Shown here piece by piece: positions 1 to 6,231 of a stretch of DNA of 7,677 nt; the stretch's first letter is position 1, and each line of letters starts with the position of its first letter. A program made the translations under genes and the position numbers. Source of the stretch: Ruminococcus sp. Its GTDB lineage: Bacteria; Bacillota; Clostridia; Oscillospirales; Acutalibacteraceae. The notes beneath the pieces were generated by a model. It saw nothing but the letters and a program-made list of their open reading frames with translations. It was not told where the DNA came from and made no database searches. Location: assembly GCA_022510985.1 (NCBI GenBank), contig JAFLSL010000041.1, positions 1-7,677 on the forward strand, written 5' to 3'.

Positions 1-231
1 TATTCTCCGCTCAGTTTCTGCTTCGCAGAACGAGCGATGAGTGAAGAAAGCGTGTCAAGCACGCCTTCTTGTTGTCTGCGTCAGACGTGGACATCTCTAT
101 CTTAACCTCATATCTCCCATACATCTCTTTCTTTATTTTACTTTGGATACAATATAAACATTTGCCCTCATATTTTTATACTAATAACTAGGCTTTTGTT
201 TTATGTTTTTTAAATCTAATACATTTAAAGA
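1..231. other. Non-coding region with hairpin cluster upstream of the sigma operon
   Basis: No convincing gene is seen here. The first 92 bases hold three successive inverted repeats: TTCTGC/GCAGAA (16-30, 3-nt loop); AAGAA-x-GCGTG with CACGC-x-TTCTT (44-70, 5-nt loop, one mismatch); and GTCTG/CAGAC (74-86). None is followed by a T-run, so they do not look like intrinsic terminators. Positions about 92-145 are strongly pyrimidine-rich on the plus strand and contain ACATCTCT twice (91-98 and 121-128). From 145 to 231 the DNA is very AT-rich without recognisable structure. The hairpin part could be a dispersed repeat or the 3' end of an upstream transcription unit; the window edge prevents deciding. 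Confidence 0.5.
74..93 (+). repeat. Short stem-loop repeat, copy 1
   Basis: This 20-bp segment matches positions 4281-4300 at 17 of 20 bases, including an identical final 10-mer GACGTGGACA. It can fold as a 7-bp stem (74-80 with 86-92, two G-T wobbles) with a 5-nt loop; an alternative 5-bp fold is GTCTG/CAGAC (74-86). The similarity stops sharply at both ends of the 20-mer. It may be a member of a dispersed small palindromic repeat family, but two copies in one window cannot establish that. Confidence 0.4.
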
Positions 232-260
232 TTTAAAAATAAACAATTATACATTATAAT
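232..260 (+). promoter_or_regulatory. Putative sigma-A promoter of the sigma/LRR operon
   Basis: A consensus -10 TATAAT (255-260) lies 17 nt downstream of a weak -35 TTTAAA (232-237, 4 of 6 consensus positions). Transcription would start near 267 and give a leader of about 43 nt before the sigma gene. An overlapping alternative is an extended -10, TGGTATAAA (260-268), with TAAACA (240-245) 17 nt upstream. I see no clear ECF-type -35 (GGAAC-like) motif, so autoregulation by the encoded sigma factor is not evident from sequence alone. Confidence 0.5.
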
Positions 261-309
261 GGTATAAATTGCAGAATGTTTTTCGTCTTATTTATAGAGG
301 GGACAAAAT

Positions 310-801
310 ATGAGAAGAAAAAAGCAAGAGAAGTTTGAGAGAATTTACTCTCAATACAAGGATAATGTTCTTAAAATTTCATATATGTACCTTAAAGACT
401 ACCAACTCGCCGAGGACGCTACGCAGGAAACCTTTTGCAGAGTGCTTTCTAAAATCGGAACTCTTAAAGACGAAACAAAGGATAAGGCTTGGGTGAGTAA
501 AATTGCGGTGAATGTCTGCAGGGATATTCTGAAACACAAATCAAGAAGAGAAATTCCCGCTGTTGACATAACCCTTAAGGAAAACAGCAATCCGGATATT
601 GACAGCAAGCTTTCGGTAACCGAGGCTATAAGAACTTTGCCGCAAGAGCTAAGGGAATGTGTAATTCTTTTTTATTATCAGGGATTTACCCATCGAGAAA
701 TTGCTGAAATCCTGAATGTTCCCGATACGACTGTAGCATATAGGCTCAGGAAAGGAAAAGAACAGCTTAGAAACTTGCTTGAGGAGGATTTCGATGATTG
801 A
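310..801 (+). CDS. ECF-type RNA polymerase sigma factor (sigma-70 family)
   Basis: This 163-residue protein has the size and two-domain layout of an ECF sigma factor. Region 2 covers about residues 8-80, with the typical stretch DYQLAEDATQETF (30-42) and then W61..KIA.N.CRD leading to a basic end (KSRR, 77-80). A short linker leads to region 4 (about 104-158), whose helix-turn-helix includes GFTHREIAEILNVPDTTVAYRLRKGK (125-150, the -35 recognition part). ATG 310 is supported by AGAGGGGA 296-303, about 7 nt upstream. The protein would direct RNA polymerase to a small set of promoters and is probably held inactive by a membrane partner. The next gene starts inside its last codons (ATG 794, stop 799-801), which points to translational coupling and equal amounts of sigma factor and regulator. 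Family assignment is firm; target genes and signal are unknown. Confidence 0.93.
   Translation: MRRKKQEKFERIYSQYKDNVLKISYMYLKDYQLAEDATQETFCRVLSKIGTLKDETKDKAWVSKIAVNVCRDILKHKSRREIPAVDITLKENSNPDIDSKLSVTEAIRTLPQELRECVILFYYQGFTHREIAEILNVPDTTVAYRLRKGKEQLRNLLEEDFDD
781..787 (+). promoter_or_regulatory. Ribosome binding site fixing the start of the LRR membrane protein
   Basis: GAGGAGG lies 6 nt before ATG 794 inside the end of the sigma gene. It argues for ATG 794 over the upstream in-frame TTG at 779, which would put the ribosome binding site inside the coding sequence. The resulting 8-nt overlap with the sigma gene is a usual arrangement for translational coupling. Confidence 0.8.
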
Positions 802-2413
802 TATCAGAGATAAAATAGACAGAGAGCTTGTTAATTTATCGTTTGATACTGCTGCTGTCGATATAGAAAACATCTATAAAAGAAAACAACGAAAAATCCA
901 TACCGCCTATTTCGGTACATTGGGAGCCTTTTTGATAGCTGTCCTGATTATTCTGAATGTCAATACAGGAGCCGTAACCGAGTTTATGAAGTTTTCGGGC
1001 AGTGCGTTAAGCTCGTTTTTCGGAATCAGCGATTCTGAGAAATACAATGCAAATCCGACTTCAAGCTCGCCCGTGAAGGCGTTATATGAAACCGAATCGA
1101 CCGCAAAGGCAAGCACAAAAAAGAAAAAAGAGGACAAAAATTCTAAAAAACCAGCAACTGAAAATACTACTGTTTCTGCTACAAATGCTACAAGTCAAAA
1201 AAGCCTTTCAAAGATAGAAACAAAGGAAGAAAAGGAAAAGAAATACGACGGAAAGGATTTTGAGTATCAGGTTTTGTCCGACAAAACGCTGAAACTTACA
1301 GCGTATAACGGTGACAGCACAGATATAAAAATACCTTCTGAAATTAATGATAACAAGGTCAGTGTATTGGGCGAAAAATTGTTTAAGGATAGCTCAATTA
1401 CGAGCGTTTTAATCCCCGATACCGTGACCGAAATTGAATACGGAGCGTTTGAAAACGCATCAAAATTAGAGAACGTTGAGATGTCGAAGAACATAAAAAA
1501 TATAGGAAGCTCAGCCTTCTATTCCTGCGTTAAACTTAAAAAAATAGATTTTTACAATGTAAAATCTATCGGCTCGAGTGCATTTGGCAGATGTGACTCT
1601 CTAAGCGAAGTTACTGTCCCTTCAACTGCCGCGAAGGTTGGCACAGCTGCATTTTGCGACTGTTCGGGTCTTAAGGTGGTGTATCTGAATTCGGATTGCG
1701 ATGACCAAAACGCCTTTGAATACAATAGGACCTTTGCACATTGCGAATCTTTAAAAACGCTCTATATCGGCGAAGGAGTCAAAACAATTGCAAGTTATGC
1801 GTTTTATCAGTGCACCGCATTAAAAAATATCTATCTTCCTTCCAGCCTACGCAAAATCGGCGTCTCAGCGTTCAGTTGTTGTACAACGCTTGAGAATATA
1901 AACATACCGCAGGGCGTGCAAAATATTTATAAGCATGCGTTTTATAAATGCAGAAAGCTTAACAAAGTTGAGCTTCCGGTATCCCTTTGGTCTATAGAAG
2001 AGGAGGCGTTCTACGGCTGTAACAGTCTTTTGAGCATTGCTATTCCATATTCAACCACGCTCAAAAGCAAATGCCTCGGATATTCCGATACCACGTATGA
2101 GAAAAAGTTAGTTATCCAGGGCTTTAAGGATTCTACCGCAATGGTTTACGCACAGGACAACAAGTTTGAATTTGTTGAGCTGAAAACGTCAATTTCTCTG
2201 TCAAGCTATATAGAAAGTATAAAGGTCGGAGAAAAATATAAGATTAATCCGATTGTAAAAAATCCTGCGGGAGCAAGCTATTTTACATCGTCAGACGAAA
2301 AAGTTGCAACGGTATCCCCGGACGGAACAGTCCTCGGAAAGAAAGCAGGAACTGCGACAATTACAATAACAAACAACAATGTTAACAGAAAGTTTGTTAT
2401 AGTTGTTAAGTAG
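794..2413 (+). CDS. Membrane-anchored BspA-type LRR/Big_2 protein, putative anti-sigma factor
   Basis: The protein has 539 residues. Residues 1-37 are predicted cytoplasmic, charged and without cysteine, ending in a basic stretch (KRKQRK, 29-34). One hydrophobic helix follows (about 39-57), so the rest should lie outside the cell. A Lys/Ser/Thr-rich, low-complexity spacer covers about 58-150. Nine LRR_5 (BspA-type) repeats of mostly 22-23 residues, pattern AFxxCxxLxxIxLPxxLxxI, run from about 217 to 430, preceded by a degenerate repeat from about 155. A Big_2 immunoglobulin-like domain occupies about 465-539 (VATVSPDGTVLGKKAGTATI). The overlap with the ECF sigma gene and the single-pass inside/outside topology suggest a regulator that binds the sigma factor through its short N-terminus and senses a ligand through the LRR region. 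That role is inferred: there is no zinc-binding HxxxCxxC anti-sigma motif, and the N-terminus is short. Alternatively it is only a membrane-anchored adhesin regulated by the sigma factor. Confidence 0.85.
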   Translation: MIDIRDKIDRELVNLSFDTAAVDIENIYKRKQRKIHTAYFGTLGAFLIAVLIILNVNTGAVTEFMKFSGSALSSFFGISDSEKYNANPTSSSPVKALYETESTAKASTKKKKEDKNSKKPATENTTVSATNATSQKSLSKIETKEEKEKKYDGKDFEYQVLSDKTLKLTAYNGDSTDIKIPSEINDNKVSVLGEKLFKDSSITSVLIPDTVTEIEYGAFENASKLENVEMSKNIKNIGSSAFYSCVKLKKIDFYNVKSIGSSAFGRCDSLSEVTVPSTAAKVGTAAFCDCSGLKVVYLNSDCDDQNAFEYNRTFAHCESLKTLYIGEGVKTIASYAFYQCTALKNIYLPSSLRKIGVSAFSCCTTLENINIPQGVQNIYKHAFYKCRKLNKVELPVSLWSIEEEAFYGCNSLLSIAIPYSTTLKSKCLGYSDTTYEKKLVIQGFKDSTAMVYAQDNKFEFVELKTSISLSSYIESIKVGEKYKINPIVKNPAGASYFTSSDEKVATVSPDGTVLGKKAGTATITITNNNVNRKFVIVVK

Positions 2414-2425
2414 CAGGGAGGAAAT

Positions 2426-4171
2426 ATGAAAGCATTAAAAAGATTAACAGCTTTACTTTTATCAATCCTGATTTTAACAGGAATTATGTCATCGATAACG
2501 GTATTTGCGACAGACAGAATTTTTATATCCGGTGACTTCGAATGTTCTGTTAGTAATGTCGATGGTCAAGTAACAATTACCAAGTACTACGGCTCTGAAC
2601 AGGTTTTAGAGTTCCCGACAGAGCTTGAGGGAGTAACAATAACAACAATCGGTACATCGTTGTTAGAGGAAAATACAATGCTCAGAGAGGTTATAATTCC
2701 GTCAAACATCAAGACAATATCAGACAAAGCATTTTTTAAATGCAAAAATTTAGAAAAGGTAGAGCTTTCAGAAGGAATTAAGATTATCTCAGATAATGCT
2801 TTTGCAAGCTGCACAAAGCTCAAAGAGGTAAGTGTTCCGGGTACAATTGTTTATATGGGAAAAGCGTTTACAGACTGCACTGCACTCGAAACAGTTCATC
2901 TAGGTGATGGAATAGAGGGAATCGGCCGAGAGTGTTTTAGTTGTTGTACGGCTTTAAAAAATATCAACCTTCCGGAAAGTATAACCGATATTGATAGGGA
3001 AGCTTTTTTGGGTTGTAAAAATCTTACTGAAATTAATCTTCCGTCTAATCTGCGAAAGTTGGAGGTAAGTGCATTTGAGGGTTGTGTAAAACTCGAAAAA
3101 ATTAATCTGCCGAATACTCTTGAAAAAATTGAATCGGATACTTTTTATAAGTGCACGTCGTTGAAAAGTATTCAATTGCCCCAAAACCTAAAAACAATTA
3201 GTTATCGTGCTTTTAAAAGATGCCTATCTTTGAGTGAGATTACAATACCGAGCAGTGTAACAAATATATCCGATGCTGCGTTTTCGCAGTGTAGTTCGCT
3301 TAAACGAGTTAATCTGGGAGCAAGACTGAAGAAAATCTCATCTTATACATTCTGCTATTGTGACTCCCTGGAGCAAATTGTTATTTCCAATTCGGTGACA
3401 AAAATTGAAAGCGAGGCATTTCTCGGATGTACGAATTTAAGACGTATTGATATTCCCCGCAGTGTAACAACTATAGGAGATTACGCCATTGGCTATAGGT
3501 ATAATTCCACAGATTATGTGCGAGATATTAACGATGTACGCATAAGAGGATATAAGGATAGTGAAGCAGAAAAATATGCCCTGAAAAACGGCTTTACCTT
3601 CGTTGACGCGGAGCTTTATCCGAGCGAGGTGTTTTTTGATGAGCAAAAGACCTCTATAACCGTGGATAAACAGAGCGTTTCAGTCGATGTCGGAAAAAGC
3701 TTTCAAATAAAAGCGACGGTTGAGAATCCCGAAGAGAAAACTATTTTCCAAAGCTCTGATAATAAGGTAGCAAAGGTTGACGCTAATGGAAAGGTAACGG
3801 CGATAGGGAAGGGCTCAGCGGTAATAGCGGTTATAAACGGTGACGCTGTTGCGACCGTAAAGGTTACAGTTAAAGGTAAAGAAAATACCGCCAAAGCAAC
3901 GGTTAAGTCGAAAACAGTTAAAGCGAAAAAACTGGCAAAAACAAAGCTTACTCTGAAGATGATTACCGTTAAAAATGCTAAAGGAAAAGCTACCTATTCA
4001 AAAGCCTCAAAGTCAAAGAGACTTTCAGTTAATAGTAAAAACGGAAAAATCACAGTAAAAAAAGGCACCCCAAGGGGCACCTACAAAATTAAGGTGAAGA
4101 TAAAAATAAAGGGAAATTCAATTTATAGGTCTAAAACATTTACAAAGTCAGTAAAAGTAAAGGTGAAATAA
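2426..4171 (+). CDS. Secreted BspA-type LRR/Big_2 protein with lysine-rich C-terminal module
   Basis: This 581-residue protein begins with a signal peptide (KALKR, then a hydrophobic core to about residue 24, likely cut after VFA28). Eleven well-formed LRR_5 repeats of 22-23 residues run from about 101 to 352, most with a cysteine at the AFxxC position. Next come a cap segment (about 370-395), a Big_2 domain (about 408-483, with KVAKVDANGKVTAIGKGSA), and a basic beta-rich module (about 490-581) of the kind ending in GTYKIKVKIKIKGN...VKVKVK, common at the C-termini of secreted Clostridia proteins. There is no LPXTG motif, dockerin or SLH domain, so attachment, if any, may rest on the basic module binding anionic wall polymers (inference). 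The start is supported by AGGGAGG 2415-2421. The gene follows the LRR membrane protein by 12 nt and ends at a strong terminator, so it is the last gene of the operon. BspA-type proteins are known as adhesins or ligand binders; no substrate can be named here. Confidence 0.88.
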   Translation: MKALKRLTALLLSILILTGIMSSITVFATDRIFISGDFECSVSNVDGQVTITKYYGSEQVLEFPTELEGVTITTIGTSLLEENTMLREVIIPSNIKTISDKAFFKCKNLEKVELSEGIKIISDNAFASCTKLKEVSVPGTIVYMGKAFTDCTALETVHLGDGIEGIGRECFSCCTALKNINLPESITDIDREAFLGCKNLTEINLPSNLRKLEVSAFEGCVKLEKINLPNTLEKIESDTFYKCTSLKSIQLPQNLKTISYRAFKRCLSLSEITIPSSVTNISDAAFSQCSSLKRVNLGARLKKISSYTFCYCDSLEQIVISNSVTKIESEAFLGCTNLRRIDIPRSVTTIGDYAIGYRYNSTDYVRDINDVRIRGYKDSEAEKYALKNGFTFVDAELYPSEVFFDEQKTSITVDKQSVSVDVGKSFQIKATVENPEEKTIFQSSDNKVAKVDANGKVTAIGKGSAVIAVINGDAVATVKVTVKGKENTAKATVKSKTVKAKKLAKTKLTLKMITVKNAKGKATYSKASKSKRLSVNSKNGKITVKKGTPRGTYKIKVKIKIKGNSIYRSKTFTKSVKVKVK

Positions 4172-4176
4172 AAAAA

Positions 4177-4206
4177 TCGGGCGGATTTTCCGCCCGATAA
4201 TTTTTT
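4177..4206. terminator. Bidirectional intrinsic terminator between convergent operons
   Basis: A perfect 9-bp GC-rich stem, TCGGGCGGA/TCCGCCCGA (4177-4185 with 4189-4197), has a TTT loop and is followed on the plus strand by TAATTTTTT (4198-4206). On the minus strand the flanking A6 (4171-4176) becomes a T6 run directly after the stem. It can therefore stop both the sigma/LRR operon, beginning 5 nt after its stop codon, and the minus-strand operon arriving from the other side. Confidence 0.92.
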
Positions 4207-4231
4207 GTAAAACCTATACTCTTTATCCAAA

Positions 4232-4274
4232 ATCTGACAGTGGCATAAACGTTAGGGGAATATGCTTGTCAGAT
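4232..4274. other. Long imperfect stem-loop in the convergent intergenic region
   Basis: ATCTGACA (4232-4239) pairs perfectly with TGTCAGAT (4267-4274), and inside it GCATA (4243-4247) pairs with TATGC (4261-4265), leaving a 3-nt/1-nt internal loop and a 13-nt apical loop. It lies downstream of the minus-strand HD gene and upstream of the shared terminator, so it would form in the 3' untranslated region of that operon's mRNA. It could be a 3'-end stability element, a weak secondary terminator (the minus-strand stem is followed by TTT) or part of a small RNA. It matches no RNA family I recognise. Confidence 0.45.
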
Positions 4275-4280
4275 AGGAAC

Positions 4281-4300
4281 GTCCGCGTTTGACGTGGACA
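4281..4300 (+). repeat. Short stem-loop repeat, copy 2
   Basis: GTCCGCG (4281-4287) pairs with CGTGGAC (4293-4299) over 7 bp with one G-T wobble and a TTTGA loop. The 20-mer is 17/20 identical to positions 74-93, and both copies keep the 7-bp stem and 5-nt loop. It sits immediately after the stop codon of the minus-strand HD gene (stop 4304-4302). It lacks a T-tract, so it is not a typical terminator. Confidence 0.4.
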
Positions 4301-4301
4301 A

Positions 4302-4790
4302 TTAAAAATACATTTGCTCAAACATTTTAATTCCGGATTCTGTACGAAAGATTTTTTCTTTAACATTTTTGGCAAGCTCCATACTGATATGATCCTCGTA
4401 AATGTTAACAAGAAAATCAGCCTCGACCAAAATTCTGTAGGGAGCGTTGTCGATACCCTTGTAGGTGTGATGATTAGCGATAAGATAGCATACCTTGTCA
4501 ATAAATTCTTCCTCAAATCCAAGCTTATCGAGCAGCTTTTCAGCCTCAGCGGGACCTTCCTGTTCCTGAAGCTCTCCGCTTGCAGAGCCGTATTTTTCCT
4601 CGCTTACCTTGATTCCGATGTCGTGAGTTATAGCCGCAATTTCCAGCAGATACTGAACGTCCTCGGGTAATTTTTCGTTTAATCCGATTGTTCTCGCGAC
4701 AGTATAAACCTTCATAAAATGCTGAATACGTTTTACATCTCCGCGAAAATACTCAGTCATAGCGTTAATTGTTTCATTCACCTTTGACAT
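4302..4790 (-). CDS. HD-domain protein, putative metal-dependent phosphohydrolase
   Basis: This 162-residue protein is essentially one HD domain. Candidate metal ligands are visible in the expected order: H24 (RIQHFMKVY), the H56-D57 doublet in AAITHDIGIK, H107-H108 in ANHHTYKG, and D125 in LVEADF. The family uses one or two metal ions to hydrolyse phosphate esters, often nucleotides; the substrate cannot be told from sequence. There is no signal peptide or membrane segment, so it should be cytoplasmic. The start is supported by AAGGAG on the minus strand (4804-4799), 8 nt upstream. The gene overlaps the end of the DUF5662 gene by 17 nt and is the last of the minus-strand operon. Single-domain HD proteins of this size are common in Clostridia and are usually annotated only as HD-domain proteins. 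Confidence 0.88.
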   Translation of the reverse strand: MSKVNETINAMTEYFRGDVKRIQHFMKVYTVARTIGLNEKLPEDVQYLLEIAAITHDIGIKVSEEKYGSASGELQEQEGPAEAEKLLDKLGFEEEFIDKVCYLIANHHTYKGIDNAPYRILVEADFLVNIYEDHISMELAKNVKEKIFRTESGIKMFEQMYF

Positions 4791-5322
4791 TAGATTTTCT
4801 CCTTATTTTTCTTATGTATTTAAAAGTTTCTTTTTCGCCTTTTTCTTCAAGCATACGAAGCAGAAACTCAATCTCGCTTGAGGTTTCGGGGTGCATAATA
4901 TCACGGTGACCTTTGCCGCCCAGAAAGTATTCAAGCGGCTTAGAGTCCGTGTATTTGTCCTTGTTGTAAATTTTACTCGCGGCAACTCTGTCACAGAACA
5001 TTTCGATGAGAAATTTTTTCGGCATTTTAACTCCGCCGAATTTTTTGGTTACGGGGTCATAGTCCGTCCAGTATTCAAAATGATGGCGGTTTCTGCCCTT
5101 GTGATGAATCCATGCTTTCGAGTAGCCGTAAGCCTCGCGTTCGCCCTCGTTCGGTGAACGGTTGCCCTGAAAATATTTTGCACCTGCAAAAAACTCACTC
5201 GGCGAATATTTTGACAAATCGTGGAGCAGTCCGCGAAATGGAATACCCGCACGAATACAGTTTATAAGCACCTTGTGGCGATGATTTGTAATGGTTAAAA
5301 AATGTTTAATCGGATGTCCCAT
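4774..5322 (-). CDS. DUF5662 family protein
   Basis: The 182-residue protein begins MGHPIKHFLTITNHRH and carries the features I associate with the DUF5662 family: GLLHDLSKYSP (31-41), FQGNRSPNEGERE (51-63), KAWIHHKGRNRHHFEYW (69-85), EMFCDRVAASKIY (107-119) and EKETFKYI (163-170). The reading frame extends upstream to a TTG (5376), but ATG 5322 fits the family's N-terminus and falls 1 nt after the stop of the lipoprotein gene. A modest GAGGA (minus strand, 5338-5334) lies 11 nt upstream within that gene, suggesting coupling. The function is unknown. Conserved His/Asp residues (H16, H34-D35, H73-H74, H80-H81, D111) recall an HD-type metal site, which is my inference. It should be cytoplasmic, as no signal or membrane segment is seen. 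Confidence 0.85.
   Translation of the reverse strand: MGHPIKHFLTITNHRHKVLINCIRAGIPFRGLLHDLSKYSPSEFFAGAKYFQGNRSPNEGEREAYGYSKAWIHHKGRNRHHFEYWTDYDPVTKKFGGVKMPKKFLIEMFCDRVAASKIYNKDKYTDSKPLEYFLGGKGHRDIMHPETSSEIEFLLRMLEEKGEKETFKYIRKIRRKSNVKGE
4799..4804 (-). promoter_or_regulatory. Ribosome binding site of the HD-domain gene
   Basis: AAGGAG on the minus strand lies 8 nt before the ATG at 4790-4788, inside the coding sequence of the preceding DUF5662 gene. It supports this start and the 17-nt overlap of the two genes. Confidence 0.7.
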
Positions 5323-5323
5323 A

Positions 5324-6214
5324 TTAACTAAAATCCTCGGGATACATATTCTTGAGCATTTTTTCGAGTACGTCAAGAGCCGTGTCGCCTTGCATTGTTA
5401 TCTCATCATACGGGATGATAAACGTTTTTTCACTCAATGCGGAAAGATTTTGGAATTTATCGCTCGAGTTCAGATAATTTATAACATCTTCATCCTTACA
5501 GAAGATGTAATCGGGATTTGAAAGCGTTAGTTTTTCGGGGTCTACGACATCGGTGTCGGAATTTTTAAATACGTTTGTTGCACCCGTGTAATCGAGCATA
5601 TTTGCACCCCACGTTGCGTTATTTACAGTTTTTAGCACGCCGTTGTCAATATATAGGTAGCAAACCGTTTTTACAATGCTTTTTTCGTTAACAGCGTTCT
5701 TTACATCCTTAAGTTCGCTGAATAATGTTTTGCAAGCATCCGTGCCCTTAGCCTTGCCCGTGACGTTTCCGCCGAGCAGTGTACCGAGCTTTTTGTAAAG
5801 GTTTTTAATCTGCTTTGGGGTTCGTGCCTTCTCCAAAATTACAACAGGGATATTCTTTTTGTTCAGCTGTTCGATGACAGCTGTGTTTAAGCTCTCGTCC
5901 GCAAATATAATATCGGCTCCAAGCTCGTCGATTGACGCCGGAGAAGCGTCTGCGGCTATGCCGACGCTCGGCACAACATTCATTCCCTTTTGGTTAACCT
6001 CGTCACTTCTGCCTACCATTTTAACATCATAACCCATACAGGAAATGATGTCGGCAAGGTTTTTATTGAGTATAACAATATTTTCAGGTTCAGAGTTTAG
6101 CATAATACTGCCTATCGTGACGGGATAGTCACTTTTACCGTTACACGAGCCCAGCATAACTGCGGTGAACATTAAAACTACTGCCATAGCTGCCGCTAAC
6201 ATTTTTCTGTGCAT
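5324..6214 (-). CDS. Lipoprotein ABC-transporter substrate-binding protein (Peripla_BP_2 type)
   Basis: This 296-residue protein has a lipoprotein signal: MHRK, a hydrophobic stretch (5-21) and lipobox LGSC with lipidated Cys24. It should be anchored to the outer face of the membrane. The mature part resembles the BtuF/FhuD/FecB-type binding fold (PF01497): an N-terminal strand-turn ENIVILNKNLADIISCMGYD (44-63) and the motif VGIAADASPASIDELGADIIF (84-104), equivalent to the 'vG...p..E.i..l.PDlI' signature, then a long helical linker (about 131-180) and a second lobe. Members bind siderophores, haem, cobalamin or metal chelates; the ligand cannot be told here. ATG 6214 is chosen over the upstream in-frame codon at 6268 because it has a strong GGGAGG 6 nt before it and begins the signal peptide directly. 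No permease or ATPase gene of an ABC importer lies in the window, so it is either an orphan binder or served by a transporter elsewhere. Confidence 0.85.
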   Translation of the reverse strand: MHRKMLAAAMAVVLMFTAVMLGSCNGKSDYPVTIGSIMLNSEPENIVILNKNLADIISCMGYDVKMVGRSDEVNQKGMNVVPSVGIAADASPASIDELGADIIFADESLNTAVIEQLNKKNIPVVILEKARTPKQIKNLYKKLGTLLGGNVTGKAKGTDACKTLFSELKDVKNAVNEKSIVKTVCYLYIDNGVLKTVNNATWGANMLDYTGATNVFKNSDTDVVDPEKLTLSNPDYIFCKDEDVINYLNSSDKFQNLSALSEKTFIIPYDEITMQGDTALDVLEKMLKNMYPEDFS

Positions 6215-6220
6215 AATTAT

Positions 6221-6226
6221 CCTCCC
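6221..6226 (-). promoter_or_regulatory. Ribosome binding site of the substrate-binding lipoprotein
   Basis: GGGAGG on the minus strand sits 6 nt before ATG 6214-6212, in the 17-nt gap after the stop codon of the AAA+ ATPase gene. It decides the start at 6214, which begins the lipoprotein signal peptide, against the longer in-frame reading from 6268. Confidence 0.8.
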
Positions 6227-6231
6227 AAAAC

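Noticed and set aside
11..124. Small minus-strand reading frame of 37 codons from ATG 124 to TGA 13-11 (MYGRYEVKIEMSTSDADNKK...).
   Set aside because: It has no good ribosome binding site or promoter, overlaps the hairpin cluster, and resembles no family I recognise. The hairpins explain the sequence better than coding does.
779..793. Upstream TTG start (779) for the LRR membrane protein.
   Set aside because: It would place the strong GAGGAGG (781-787) within the coding sequence; ATG 794 is correctly spaced from it.
1010..3480. LRR repeat DNA considered as a tandem DNA repeat or CRISPR-like array.
   Set aside because: The periodicity of about 66-69 bp reflects protein repeats; the DNA units are strongly diverged and there are no identical repeats with unique spacers.
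4281..4300. Hairpin after the HD gene as an intrinsic terminator of the minus operon.
   Set aside because: No T-run follows it on the minus strand; the 4177-4197 stem with its T6 run is a much better terminator.
4223..4522. Minus-strand 99-codon reading frame running through the convergent intergenic stem-loops into the HD gene.
   Set aside because: It mostly shadows the HD-domain gene in another frame, and its start lies inside that gene with no supporting context.
5323..5376. N-terminal extension of the DUF5662 protein from TTG 5376.
   Set aside because: It would overlap the lipoprotein gene by more than 50 nt, has a rare start codon and lacks family-like sequence; ATG 5322 begins the recognisable family N-terminus.
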